From NCBI GenBank assembly GCA_965212205.1, contig CBDBUX010000006.1:96585-160584 (forward strand): DNA of 64,000 bases, given 5' to 3'. Of the stretch, positions 35,130-44,247 are shown piece by piece. The stretch comes from JAHEJJ01 sp965212205. Lineage in GTDB: Bacteria > Bacteroidota > Bacteroidia > Flavobacteriales > Flavobacteriaceae. Below the pieces are notes generated by a model. That model had not been told where the DNA came from. It made no database searches and saw nothing but the letters and a program-made list of their open reading frames with translations. The stretch's first letter is position 1, and every line of letters starts with the position of its first letter. A program made the position numbers and the translations under genes.

Positions 35130-36322
35130 ATCGACAGATGGTTGAGTACCCAACGGATCTCTCTGGAGACAGACTCGCCAATCTCCATTTTCAGCTCCGA
35201 AGGCAACACTTCCCAGGTATAGGTCTCTACTTCAAGATGGCGGCTAACATCGTGCTTTTTAAGATAGGTAAAGACTTTTAGGATTTGGTCTTGGGTAGAA
35301 TGAAGTTTGTCGAAAGAATCCAGAAAAACCGGTACATGAAAATGTGCTCTTAGTTCCTCAAATTCCGGTTTTGCATGAAGTAGCTGGGGTAAATCGCCAA
35401 AAGTAACCAAACCTTCGGGCGTGCGTTGGGTAACCTGATGCAGGTAGGTGGGTTCATCGAACCTGGCAAGAGAGTTCCAAATAGCTCCTGTATCATCTCC
35501 GGCCAATATTTTTAAGGCCGCACTTATCTGGATCTTACCCACACGGATCCCTGCGGTTGCCCATTGTGAAAAAGTGTATTCGGGTTCTTCATAAGCCAGT
35601 GAAAAATGACAGATATCGTAGCAAATACAGATATATCTTAAAAGCAGTTCCTCAGCGCGGTTTTTGGTAACACCTAATTCTTTCATAAGAATCGCAGAGC
35701 CTATCGGCAAGAGATATGATTTAAAAAAAGTCACTACGTCTGTGGTATTCTCCAAAAAACCATCCGGTTCGGGTTCAATATCGAGGTGAAGATAAGAGCC
35801 GGTGCTTTCCTCCATTTCCCTGAGAAACAGCGTTAGCTCTGCCAATTGTTTGCAGGCTGTTTGCAGGATCGTCCTTTTTTCACTTTCTGTGGTACACCAG
35901 TGTTTATAGGAAATCGGAGAAGTAGATATACCTCCTTCGATTTCGTCTGGTATAAGATAGGCCAATTGCTCAAACAATCGTTTGGTATAACGTAGTCGCT
36001 CTTTACTGGTCCAGTCGGGAAGATGTACCTTATCCTTTACTGGTTCATCATGAAAATTGCCATATGGAAAACCATTCATCGTAAAGACGTAGCAATTCTG
36101 ATCGGACAACCAATGTTTGAATTCGATAAGATTTTCGTGCTGCTCCAGTTCAATACTCGCCAGGTTCGAAAGACGTAAACCCAAGCCAAAAAGGGCATTA
36201 GGTGATAATTCAGATTTTATGGCAGGAACATATTTTGTCAGATTGCTCAGGGTGGTATCCCAATCTTGTCCGGGATGGATATTAGTACAATATGACAAGT
36301 GAAATTGATCGCCTATCTTCAT
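35126..36322 (-). CDS. eboE: EboE, xylose isomerase-like metabolite traffic protein
   Basis: This 398-residue, TIM-barrel-like protein begins with FHLSYCTNIHPGQDWDTTLSNL, the usual EboE start, and contains HLDIEPEPDGFLEN and CYDICHFSLAYEEPE, which carry candidate metal ligands (E and H). Family name only; no reaction has been assigned to my knowledge. It lies 2 bases after eboD and overlaps eboF as ATGA. Confidence 0.88.
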   Translation of the reverse strand: MKIGDQFHLSYCTNIHPGQDWDTTLSNLTKYVPAIKSELSPNALFGLGLRLSNLASIELEQHENLIEFKHWLSDQNCYVFTMNGFPYGNFHDEPVKDKVHLPDWTSKERLRYTKRLFEQLAYLIPDEIEGGISTSPISYKHWCTTESEKRTILQTACKQLAELTLFLREMEESTGSYLHLDIEPEPDGFLENTTDVVTFFKSYLLPIGSAILMKELGVTKNRAEELLLRYICICYDICHFSLAYEEPEYTFSQWATAGIRVGKIQISAALKILAGDDTGAIWNSLARFDEPTYLHQVTQRTPEGLVTFGDLPQLLHAKPEFEELRAHFHVPVFLDSFDKLHSTQDQILKVFTYLKKHDVSRHLEVETYTWEVLPSELKMEIGESVSREIRWVLNHLSI

Positions 36323-36324
36323 TT

Positions 36325-37488
36325 TCAGGCCGTTTTTTCTATAATTCTGTTATTTAAAGCAGATATGGAATCCGTCATCTTCTGCCTATCGATCTCATGT
36401 ACATCCTTTTTCTGGCCAATTGATGTAATAAGAGTGATAGTAAGCTGGCCTCCTAAATGCTCGCGAAACTCTTCAATTCCATCGAGTAATTCTTCTCTTT
36501 GATTTTCTGTCTTAACCGGTATTTTCAGATCAAATCCAATATCTATTAACAGTGTAATGATCTGATCGGCCAATGCGCTGGTGATCAGTCCGATTTTGGA
36601 TGCATAGATCAGATCGAGTGCCATGCCTTTGGCCACTGCCTCACCATGACGGATCTGGTAATCGGTCATATGCTCCAGTTTATGTGCAGACCAATGACCG
36701 AAATCGAGTGGCCTTGAGGAACCTTTTTCGAAAGGATCCCCGCCTTTGGCAATATGTTCCATATGTAGTTCGGCACAACGGTAAATCAGGTATTGCATAG
36801 CCCCCTTATCGCGGTTTTTAAGAGCAGCCACATGCTCAGCAATAAATTGATAAAAACCTGGATCCTTAATAAGTGCAACTTTTACCGCTTCCGCGATACC
36901 GGCAATCCAATCGCGCTTTTCCAGGGTAGTTAAAAAATGATGATCGATGATCACGGCATGAGGGATATCAAAACTGCCTACAAAGTTTTTTTTGCCCAGC
37001 AAATTCATCCCGTTTTTAACACCTACAGCGGCATCGTTCTGTGAAAGAACGGTAGTAGGTATTCGGATAAGGCGCACTCCCCTGTGGGCTATAGAAGCAG
37101 CATAGCCCGCCAGGTCTATCAAAGCTCCGCCACCTATGGCTATCACATAGGAATGACGGCAGATTTTGTTTTCATCTATGGCCCGGAGTAATTCATCGGC
37201 ATAGCGGGGATCATTCTTCACGGTTTCACCACCGGGCAATGCTATTAATTGTGTATACTCCAGCAGGTCCCCATATTTATTACAGTAGGCATTGATATCT
37301 GATTCCAGCTTCGGGTGTGTCTTCAACACCCCGCTGTCGGCAACAAACAATACCTTCCTTGCCTTATCGCTATCTGATTCAATGGTTTTAACCAGTATTC
37401 GGTTATCTGGCTGGAACAGTCTTTCAGTAAAATACAATCCATAGCTATAGGATTGGATAAAAGTATGTTGTATGGGACGTAAATCCAT
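36325..37488 (-). CDS. eboD: EboD, dehydroquinate synthase-like sugar phosphate cyclase
   Basis: This 387-residue homologue of AroB has the NAD-binding AIGGGALIDLAGYAAS (about 117-132), RIPTTVLSQNDAAVGVKNG, and metal ligands E200, H265 and H281. The catalytic frame looks intact, so it should cyclise a sugar phosphate, but the substrate probably differs from that of AroB, as in other EboD proteins. It is 9 bases after eboC and 2 before eboE. Confidence 0.9.
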   Translation of the reverse strand: MDLRPIQHTFIQSYSYGLYFTERLFQPDNRILVKTIESDSDKARKVLFVADSGVLKTHPKLESDINAYCNKYGDLLEYTQLIALPGGETVKNDPRYADELLRAIDENKICRHSYVIAIGGGALIDLAGYAASIAHRGVRLIRIPTTVLSQNDAAVGVKNGMNLLGKKNFVGSFDIPHAVIIDHHFLTTLEKRDWIAGIAEAVKVALIKDPGFYQFIAEHVAALKNRDKGAMQYLIYRCAELHMEHIAKGGDPFEKGSSRPLDFGHWSAHKLEHMTDYQIRHGEAVAKGMALDLIYASKIGLITSALADQIITLLIDIGFDLKIPVKTENQREELLDGIEEFREHLGGQLTITLITSIGQKKDVHEIDRQKMTDSISALNNRIIEKTA

Positions 37489-37497
37489 AGGTTTAAC

Positions 37498-38415
37498 TTA
37501 AGTTACGGCGAAAACTCTTGCCATTACCCTGCTCAGAGGCAATAGTATGATCACCAGCACGCCATACCACCAGCTTAAAAATCCTGCCGCTATAATTGCG
37601 TCAAGGGCCACTATAGCCAGTACACCGGCAATTACCGCCTTTTGTATGTTCTCCGGGGTATTCTGCCTATAGGCCTTGATCAACGGACCATAAATCAGCA
37701 CAATAAAAAGCAGAACAAACGGTGCCGTGATATACAGGGATTCGGGCTTGTCGGGCAGTATTGTCAGAACGGCAAAAACCACCACAGCGTATAAAACACT
37801 TGCCCAAATCAATTGTTTTTTATTTTCGGCTCGAACTTCGCCTCTACTGATCATTGTTACGGCGAATATATATACCACATGTATCAATGCATATAAATAG
37901 TGTTCCACATGACCTGCAATCGACATCCCTAATATAAGATTTAACCCTCTGCAAAGCCCCATGTTTAATGGCCCTACGAATGAAAACTGTTTGGTAATCG
38001 CATCATAGAGAAGGATGGCCAAGGCCAGTACTATCGCAATAGTTCCACTTAAATTATTAACAACAAAAGCCAGGCTTATACCGGTCAGCAAAAGCAAAAC
38101 CCCCAGTATCGAGGCCGACCGCAGCGATACCAGGCCTCTCGGGATGGGTCTTTCGGGTCTTTCAATACTGTCTATTTTATGATCGAAGACATCGTTCAAT
38201 ACCACACCTCCGGCATAAAGTGCAACAGAGGACAAACAAAGATAAAAATCGTTGGGAAAGAGCCTGACATCGCCAATGACCATAGGATATGTATCCAAGG
38301 ACACACCGGCAATGGTAATTCCTGCCAAAACATCGGCAGCGGCTGTGGGCAGGTTTGCCGGCCTCATAAGTCGCATATAACCCAGCAATACAGGATTAAT
38401 CCTATTGAATTTCAT
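37498..38415 (-). CDS. eboC: EboC, UbiA-family prenyltransferase
   Basis: This 305-residue integral membrane protein has about eight or nine hydrophobic segments. The first Asp-rich motif is N74-D-x-x-D78 with D82 (NDVFDHKIDSIERPERPIPRG). The second is represented by YDAITKQFSFVGPLNMGLCRG, which is less Asp-rich. It would attach a prenyl chain to an acceptor at the membrane. It overlaps eboB by 14 bases. Confidence 0.9.
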   Translation of the reverse strand: MKFNRINPVLLGYMRLMRPANLPTAAADVLAGITIAGVSLDTYPMVIGDVRLFPNDFYLCLSSVALYAGGVVLNDVFDHKIDSIERPERPIPRGLVSLRSASILGVLLLLTGISLAFVVNNLSGTIAIVLALAILLYDAITKQFSFVGPLNMGLCRGLNLILGMSIAGHVEHYLYALIHVVYIFAVTMISRGEVRAENKKQLIWASVLYAVVVFAVLTILPDKPESLYITAPFVLLFIVLIYGPLIKAYRQNTPENIQKAVIAGVLAIVALDAIIAAGFLSWWYGVLVIILLPLSRVMARVFAVT

Positions 38416-39310
38416 CGATATCTATACGTGGTTGCTGACCTCTTAACACACTGTTATCGTTATAAAGCCTGGATTGATCGATTCCAGTTCCGGACAACCA
38501 GTGTTCTTCTTTCATTTTGTCATTTTTGCCAAAAGCTGCCAGAGCATTGGAATAACAGGTTTTAATAACATCTTCCTTAGAAATCCCCTTTTTTATCATC
38601 AACGAGGCGGTCTTCGGAACGGCCAGTGGATCACTTACCCCCCAGTCTGCAGAGCTGTCTACGATGATATTTGTACTGCCATATTTTCGCACTACCTCAA
38701 CCATACGCTCATTGCCCATCTTTGTTTTTGGGTATATTGTGAATGCTGCTATGAATCCACGGTCGAGTACATCGCGCACAGTTTCTTCGTTATTATGATC
38801 TATGATGACATTGGCCGGATCTAAACCGTGCTCCAGGCAAACCTGCATACTTCTCATTGTCCCCGCTTTTTTGTCGCGGTGGGGGGTATGAACCTGGACG
38901 GTCATATTGAGCATTTTGGCCAGCTCGAGCTGTGCCCGAAAATATTTGTCTTCAGCAGGGGTCTGATCATCATAACCTATTTCACCTATGGCCACAACAT
39001 TTTCCTTGTGAAGATAGAGCGGTAAAAGTTCCATAACCTGTTCTGCGAGCGCTTCGTTATTGGCCTCTTTGGAGTTTAATCCGATCGTACAATAGTGCTT
39101 TATCCCGAACTGGCTTGCCCTAAAAGGTTCCCACCCTACCAAGCTGCTATAATAGTCCTGAAAAGAACCTACCTGGGTTCGGGGCTGTCCTAGCCAAAAA
39201 GAGGGTTCGATCACCGCCACGACACCGGCTGACGCCATAGCTTCGTAATCGTCTGTAGTACGCGAAGTCATATGAATATGAGGATCTATATACATCATCT
39301 TGTCTTCCAT
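38402..39310 (-). CDS. eboB: EboB, TatD-like metal-dependent hydrolase
   Basis: This 302-residue amidohydrolase-fold protein has the metal ligands in order: H11 and H13 (DPHIH), E110 (GEIGYDD), H141 (QVHTPH), H172 (IIDHNN) and D218 (IVDSSADWG). The site looks complete, so it is probably an active hydrolase; the substrate is unknown. It is 14 bases after eboA and overlaps eboC. Confidence 0.9.
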   Translation of the reverse strand: MEDKMMYIDPHIHMTSRTTDDYEAMASAGVVAVIEPSFWLGQPRTQVGSFQDYYSSLVGWEPFRASQFGIKHYCTIGLNSKEANNEALAEQVMELLPLYLHKENVVAIGEIGYDDQTPAEDKYFRAQLELAKMLNMTVQVHTPHRDKKAGTMRSMQVCLEHGLDPANVIIDHNNEETVRDVLDRGFIAAFTIYPKTKMGNERMVEVVRKYGSTNIIVDSSADWGVSDPLAVPKTASLMIKKGISKEDVIKTCYSNALAAFGKNDKMKEEHWLSGTGIDQSRLYNDNSVLRGQQPRIDIDEIQ

Positions 39311-39324
39311 ATTAACTTATAAAT

Positions 39325-40173
39325 CTAAATTTGATTCCAATTTATTTCATTATTCTTTACGGAATGATACAATTGCGGAGCAGCCGATTGCAACAAATTT
39401 ATGGCATCTTTAGATGCTGAGTGGAAACAGCAAAGTGCAGCAGCTTTATTTTCAGCCGTTTGATCACTTTTAAGGAGATGATCCATATCTTCCATCAAAT
39501 CATTATTCAAAAACGGACTTACCGGCCTCCAGATCATTGGGTCGATATCCCTTGACGCCGCCCAGCGCTCATGTGCATAGTCCGAAATTATCCTGGCCAA
39601 TTCGGCATTTGAACGTTTCTCTACTCCAATAATCCGGCTCAGATCGAGTTGCATAAATGCTGCTTTTAAATACATCTGATTCCATTGCTGCTCATTAAAA
39701 TGAAGGCTTGGATAAGGGTTGTTCAGGGCGATGGCCTCAAAAACAGGAGTGATATTGGTCCGGAGCGCTTCTACGGCGGTCTCCTTAAAAAATTCGGACC
39801 GTGGCAACAACACCAGATATTTTAAGAATGTTATGAGCTCTCCCCGATCGGCAACCTGGATGATCTGTGCCACATTGGATCCGAAAAAATCGAAGTCGTC
39901 CTCCAAAACACCAACCAGCAGGTATATCCTGGTCAATTCCAGTATATTGACCTGTTGATTCTCGAGGTAGGCCAATTCTGGTGATGAAGTGTCCTTTATT
40001 TGCAAAGGATCATTTCCCGATTTTGTCGTCAACAAGCTATAGGTGAGATAGAGTTTTTGGGTATCTTTTTGGGTAATAATAAAGTCGAGGTTTTCATCGA
40101 TCCAGGCCAAATCAGTAAGTAAAGGGTTCTCCTTTAATAATTCCCTAAGATAGTTGGTGTTTGATTGGGTCAT
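39325..40173 (-). CDS. eboA: EboA domain protein
   Basis: This 282-residue, largely helical soluble protein is first in the ebo operon. Features of the family are an ARIISDYAHERWAASRDIDPMIWRPV stretch (about 188-213) and a C-terminal segment with CCFHSAS. No catalytic motif is recognised. The assignment rests on sequence look and the perfect eboABCDEF order downstream. Confidence 0.88.
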   Translation of the reverse strand: MTQSNTNYLRELLKENPLLTDLAWIDENLDFIITQKDTQKLYLTYSLLTTKSGNDPLQIKDTSSPELAYLENQQVNILELTRIYLLVGVLEDDFDFFGSNVAQIIQVADRGELITFLKYLVLLPRSEFFKETAVEALRTNITPVFEAIALNNPYPSLHFNEQQWNQMYLKAAFMQLDLSRIIGVEKRSNAELARIISDYAHERWAASRDIDPMIWRPVSPFLNNDLMEDMDHLLKSDQTAENKAAALCCFHSASKDAINLLQSAAPQLYHSVKNNEINWNQI

Positions 40174-40229
40174 CGAGGCTGATAAAAACTTATTTCCGAT
40201 TTAAAGCTACCATTTCAACGCCGGCATGT

Positions 40230-40265
40230 CAAATATATTGAGATAAGCCTATACGATCATACAAA
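40230..40265 (-). promoter_or_regulatory. Candidate ebo operon promoter
   Basis: On the minus strand TTTG (40265-40262), a 24-base spacer and TATATTTG (40237-40230). The -7 box is perfect; the spacer is a little long. It lies about 57 bases upstream of eboA. Confidence 0.45.
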
Positions 40266-40291
40266 TCGCGCTAGAATTATTGAGTAATACG

Positions 40292-40299
40292 TATTTTTG
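40292..40299 (+). promoter_or_regulatory. -7 box of miaE
   Basis: TATTTTTG fully matches TAnnTTTG, 21 bases before the ATG. The -33 element is not clear. Confidence 0.45.
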
Positions 40300-40320
40300 A
40301 TGGTAATATAAGTACACAAA

Positions 40321-40902
40321 ATGTTAGGACTAAAGCTGCCCACCGATCCGAGATGGGTCAATATCGTAGAAAAAGACATCGATGAAATATTAACCGATCA
40401 TGCTTATTGCGAGCAAAAAGCGGCCAGCACCGCAATCTCGCTCATTGTAAATTTTCCAGAATATCCCGAATTGGTTCAGGAAATGGTGGCACTTTCCAGG
40501 GAAGAGATGGGGCATTTTAAAATGGTACACGATCTCATCTTAAAAAGAGGTTCTACTTTAGGGCGGTACCGAAAAGATGAATATGTGATCGAGCTGATGA
40601 AATTCTTCCCTAAAGGGGGCGACAGAATAACACAACTGGTTCACAGGCTGTTGTATGCTGCACTAATCGAGGCACGTAGCTGTGAACGATTCCGATTATT
40701 GTCTGAAGAACTCCAAGACAAGGAGCTGGCAGAATTCTATCGTAAACTCATGGTAAGTGAAGCGAATCATTATAGCATGTTTCTAAAATTCGCAAGGTCT
40801 TTCGGGAATCGGGAAGAAGTAGATCAAAAATGGCAAGAGCTGTTGGAATACGAAGCGGGGCTCATGAAACAACTCGGAAAAAATGTGAGCATGCACGGCT
40901 GA
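40321..40902 (+). CDS. miaE: tRNA-(ms2io6A)-hydroxylase (MiaE)
   Basis: This 193-residue, ferritin-like di-iron protein hydroxylates the isopentenyl group of ms2i6A37 in tRNA. Likely iron ligands are in DHAYCEQKAA, SREEMGHF, ALIEARSCERF and SEANHYSMF (E..H pairs). It is divergent from the ebo operon and convergent with ppk without a terminator in the 26-base gap. Confidence 0.9.
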   Translation: MLGLKLPTDPRWVNIVEKDIDEILTDHAYCEQKAASTAISLIVNFPEYPELVQEMVALSREEMGHFKMVHDLILKRGSTLGRYRKDEYVIELMKFFPKGGDRITQLVHRLLYAALIEARSCERFRLLSEELQDKELAEFYRKLMVSEANHYSMFLKFARSFGNREEVDQKWQELLEYEAGLMKQLGKNVSMHG

Positions 40903-40928
40903 AGGGGCATGAGGTTTTAAGGGAATAA

Positions 40929-43016
40929 TCAGTGCTGCTTTAGTTTTTTCTGGTAGTAGTCGTACATGGCAAACTGTGATCGTAATTTAGGCAAATCGTT
41001 CTTCCTGTATTTGCTATCCTGATCTTCATCGAAGATCCGGGCTTTTACATTATCCTGCCAGGAAATTTCAAAAGTATCTATCAGTTCGGCCCTAATCTCT
41101 TCATCGTAGATCGGGCAGCCCACCTCCACGCGGTTATCTAGATTACGGGTCATCCAGTCGGCCGATGAGATATAAACTTTCGGGTCTCCGTTATTTCCCA
41201 ATATAAATAGTCTTGGGTGTTCGAGGAATTTGTCTACAACACTTATGGCTTCTATATTTTCACTCATACCCTCAATCCCTGGAATCAGGCAACAGATCCC
41301 CCTGATGATCAACTGAATTTTCACCCCTGCATTGCTGGCTTCATAGAGTTTGTCGACCATTCGATACGAAGTAAAGCTGTTCATTTTGATCTTAATATAC
41401 GCTTCTCCTCCGTTTTGGGCATTCTCGATTTCCTGATCGATTAGCTTTAAAAAGGCATTGGTAGTATAATGAGGAGACACAAGCAGGTGTTTGTATTTAT
41501 AGATCTTATAAGTGGTTTCGAAAAAATCGAATACGATCTTGAGTTCCTTGAGGATTGCCTGATTTGCAGTAAACAGGGTATAGTCGGTGTAGATCTTCGC
41601 CGTAGATTCATTAAAATTACCGGTACTGACAAATCCATAGCGTTTTATCTCATCGCCTTCCTGGCGAGCAATCACACAGATCTTACTGTGCACTTTTAAT
41701 CCGGGGACCCCAAAAATCAGTTTTACCCCTTCGGCCTGAAGTTCTTCTGCATACTGAATATTGGCTTGTTCATCGAAACGCGCCCTTAATTCGATTTGCA
41801 TCGTTACCTGTTTGCCATTTTTTACGGCCTGGATCAGGGAGGCAGCTACCTGTGAATTCTTTGCCAGCCTGTAGACCGTAATCTTAATGCTGCGTACTTT
41901 TGGATCTAATGCGGCTTCACGCAGAAATTTGATCACATACGAAAATTTATGATAAGGCGCATATAGCAAAAAGTCTTTCTCGGCTATGCTTTCCAGCAAA
42001 CTCCCATCAAGGCTCAGTCCTTTGATCGGTAAGGGAGTAATCTTTTCATACATAAGATCATTCCGACCCAGGCTGGGGAATCCCATATAATCGCGCCGGT
42101 TGTGGTAGCGACCTCCCGGAATAACACTGTCTGTTTCCTGGATCCTCATTTTATCCTTGAGAAAGCGAAGTGTGTCGGGCTCAATATTTTTGTCATAGAC
42201 GAATCGGACCGGATCACTGATTTTCCTGCCTTCCACGCTAGAGGATATCTTTTCGATAAAAGTTTTACTGAGATCGTTATCGATATCCAGTTCAGCATCG
42301 CGCGTAATCTTGATCATATGGGCCGATATGGAATGATATTCGAACATCGAAAAAATACTGCTCAGGCAGTAGCGTATAAGGTCGTCCAGTATGATGATAA
42401 ATTGTTTATCTCCTTCCGGTGGCAGCACCACAAAGCGGTCTACACCCTGGGGGATCTCGATAAGCGCATATCGAATGCCATTGCTCTCGGTAGCATTTTT
42501 ATCGAGTACCATTTTAACGGCCAGGTACGCCGCTGTGTCTTTCAGTGTCGGGAATCGCATTAAATCGTTCAGGATGATCGACATGAGCTGCGGGCTCACA
42601 TTTTGTTGAAAATAGTCTTTGAGGAATCCGGCCTGATGTTCTGTGACCTGAGTTTCGTCGATCATAAAAATATTATGTGTCTCCAGTTCTTTTTCTATAT
42701 CATGGAGAATCTCAAGGCTTTTGGCCTGCTGTTCAATTACTATTTTGGTGATCTGTGCTAAAAGGTCTTTGGCTTTCTCACCGCCCAAAGCGCTTTTACC
42801 CTTTTTTCCGGCAAGTACAATTCTTTTTATGGTGGCATATCGCACCTTAAAGAACTCATCGAGGTTGTTTGAAAAGATTCCCAGGAAACGCAATCTTTCT
42901 ATCAGCGGCACCTCATTATCTGCGCTTTCCTGTAATACACGATCGTTAAACATCAGCCAACTGATCTCACGATTAATGTATTGCTTTTTGGATTTGGCCA
43001 CCGCAGTTTTAGACAT
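40929..43016 (-). CDS. ppk1: Polyphosphate kinase 1
   Basis: This 695-residue enzyme polymerises ATP terminal phosphate into polyphosphate. The N-terminus INREISWLMFNDRVLQES and the two HKD-like segments (KVHSKICVI, with the phosphorylated His, and FVSTGNFNESTAKIYTDY) are typical. Its start overlaps the sixA stop by one base, a coupled pair. Confidence 0.96.
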   Translation of the reverse strand: MSKTAVAKSKKQYINREISWLMFNDRVLQESADNEVPLIERLRFLGIFSNNLDEFFKVRYATIKRIVLAGKKGKSALGGEKAKDLLAQITKIVIEQQAKSLEILHDIEKELETHNIFMIDETQVTEHQAGFLKDYFQQNVSPQLMSIILNDLMRFPTLKDTAAYLAVKMVLDKNATESNGIRYALIEIPQGVDRFVVLPPEGDKQFIIILDDLIRYCLSSIFSMFEYHSISAHMIKITRDAELDIDNDLSKTFIEKISSSVEGRKISDPVRFVYDKNIEPDTLRFLKDKMRIQETDSVIPGGRYHNRRDYMGFPSLGRNDLMYEKITPLPIKGLSLDGSLLESIAEKDFLLYAPYHKFSYVIKFLREAALDPKVRSIKITVYRLAKNSQVAASLIQAVKNGKQVTMQIELRARFDEQANIQYAEELQAEGVKLIFGVPGLKVHSKICVIARQEGDEIKRYGFVSTGNFNESTAKIYTDYTLFTANQAILKELKIVFDFFETTYKIYKYKHLLVSPHYTTNAFLKLIDQEIENAQNGGEAYIKIKMNSFTSYRMVDKLYEASNAGVKIQLIIRGICCLIPGIEGMSENIEAISVVDKFLEHPRLFILGNNGDPKVYISSADWMTRNLDNRVEVGCPIYDEEIRAELIDTFEISWQDNVKARIFDEDQDSKYRKNDLPKLRSQFAMYDYYQKKLKQH

Positions 43017-43504
43017 TATCTAAGAGTTTTGGGGAATAGAACTTGTTTTGTGCTTCCCATTTCCACGTCTGCCCAACGATCACAATCGAAGGTGAGTTCC
43101 ACCAAACCGGCTGTAGGAACATTATCGATGCGCTGATCACCCCATTGATTGGCGATATTGGTAAAAGCATAATTATGACCGAAAATGATCACCTTTTGCC
43201 ACTTCTCATTTAGTCCTTGTACAAAATCCGCTACTCCTGAGCCTGAGAAATCATAGAGATGGTCAGTAACACGGAATTCGGATAGCTCATAGTTGAACTC
43301 CCTCAATACAATCATCGCCGTATGCATAGCCCGACAAGCGGGAGACGAAAAGGCGGCATCTATATCGCCAGCCTGCGAACTATATTGCTTCCCAACCAGG
43401 TGTGCATCCCTAATTCCACGTTCTTTTAGTGGCCTGTCCTTATCACTAACCTCATATTCCCATGAGGATTTGCCGTGTCTAACCAGGATAAGTGTCTTCA
43501 TCAT
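43016..43504 (-). CDS. sixA: SixA-type histidine phosphatase
   Basis: This 162-residue branch-2 phosphoglycerate-mutase-fold protein begins with LILVRHGKSSW (catalytic RHG) and has a second His in IIFGHNYAF. SixA removes phosphate from His of phosphotransfer proteins. Its coupling to ppk1 suggests a link to phosphate metabolism. A second ATG is three bases further in. Confidence 0.88.
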   Translation of the reverse strand: MMKTLILVRHGKSSWEYEVSDKDRPLKERGIRDAHLVGKQYSSQAGDIDAAFSSPACRAMHTAMIVLREFNYELSEFRVTDHLYDFSGSGVADFVQGLNEKWQKVIIFGHNYAFTNIANQWGDQRIDNVPTAGLVELTFDCDRWADVEMGSTKQVLFPKTLR

Positions 43505-43511
43505 TTTACCA

Positions 43512-44159
43512 TTAAGGAGCTAAACGCTCTATTTTCCAATTATAATCTTCCTGCAGTTGATACCGTATCCGATCATGGAGACGATTAGGCCTGCCCTGCC
43601 AGAATTCGAGTGATTGAGGCCTTACCATATAACCCCCCCAAAATTCTGGTCGTTCGATCTCCTTGTTATGGTACTTATTTTCAAGATCTTTGAGCTTTTC
43701 GTCAAGATATTCACGGGAAGGAATTACACTGCTTTGAGGTGAAACAATAGCGCCCAGCTTACTACCCTCTGGTCTGGACTCGAAATAACCATCGGATAAG
43801 TTAGGTGCAATTTTTTCGGCCTTTCCCTTAATAATCACCTGCCGCTCCATGACGGGCCAGAAAAAATTCAGGCAGACCCTGGCGTCCAGGGCAATGGCCT
43901 TGCCCTTTTCACTCTCATAGTTTGTGTAGAAAATAAAACCTTCGTAGGTATATTTTTTTAAGAGTACCACCCTGGCCTTGGGATACCCGTCGAGCCCAAG
44001 GGTGGTAAGGGTCATGGCATTGGGTTCTTCCACCCCACCCTGAGCCTCAATCTCATAGTACCAATTCCTGAATAATTCCAGCGGATTATCGGGAATAGAT
44101 TCTTCCGAGAGCGCACTCTTTTTATAGGCCTTTCTATTGCTATGGAGATCTTCTTGCAT
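43512..44159 (-). CDS. pdxH: Pyridoxamine 5'-phosphate oxidase
   Basis: This 215-residue FMN enzyme makes pyridoxal 5'-phosphate. It contains LKKYTYEGFIFYTNYESEKG and the C-terminal WQGRPNRLHDRIRY, both standard. It lies 7 bases upstream of sixA and is likely in the same transcript. Confidence 0.95.
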   Translation of the reverse strand: MQEDLHSNRKAYKKSALSEESIPDNPLELFRNWYYEIEAQGGVEEPNAMTLTTLGLDGYPKARVVLLKKYTYEGFIFYTNYESEKGKAIALDARVCLNFFWPVMERQVIIKGKAEKIAPNLSDGYFESRPEGSKLGAIVSPQSSVIPSREYLDEKLKDLENKYHNKEIERPEFWGGYMVRPQSLEFWQGRPNRLHDRIRYQLQEDYNWKIERLAP

Positions 44160-44247
44160 AGTGGCTGCAAGTTAGAGATTTTGCTGATTTTATTAAGTGT
44201 GCAGGATAAGAGAAAACAGAATTTTCAAGGGTATTTTACCAAATTCT

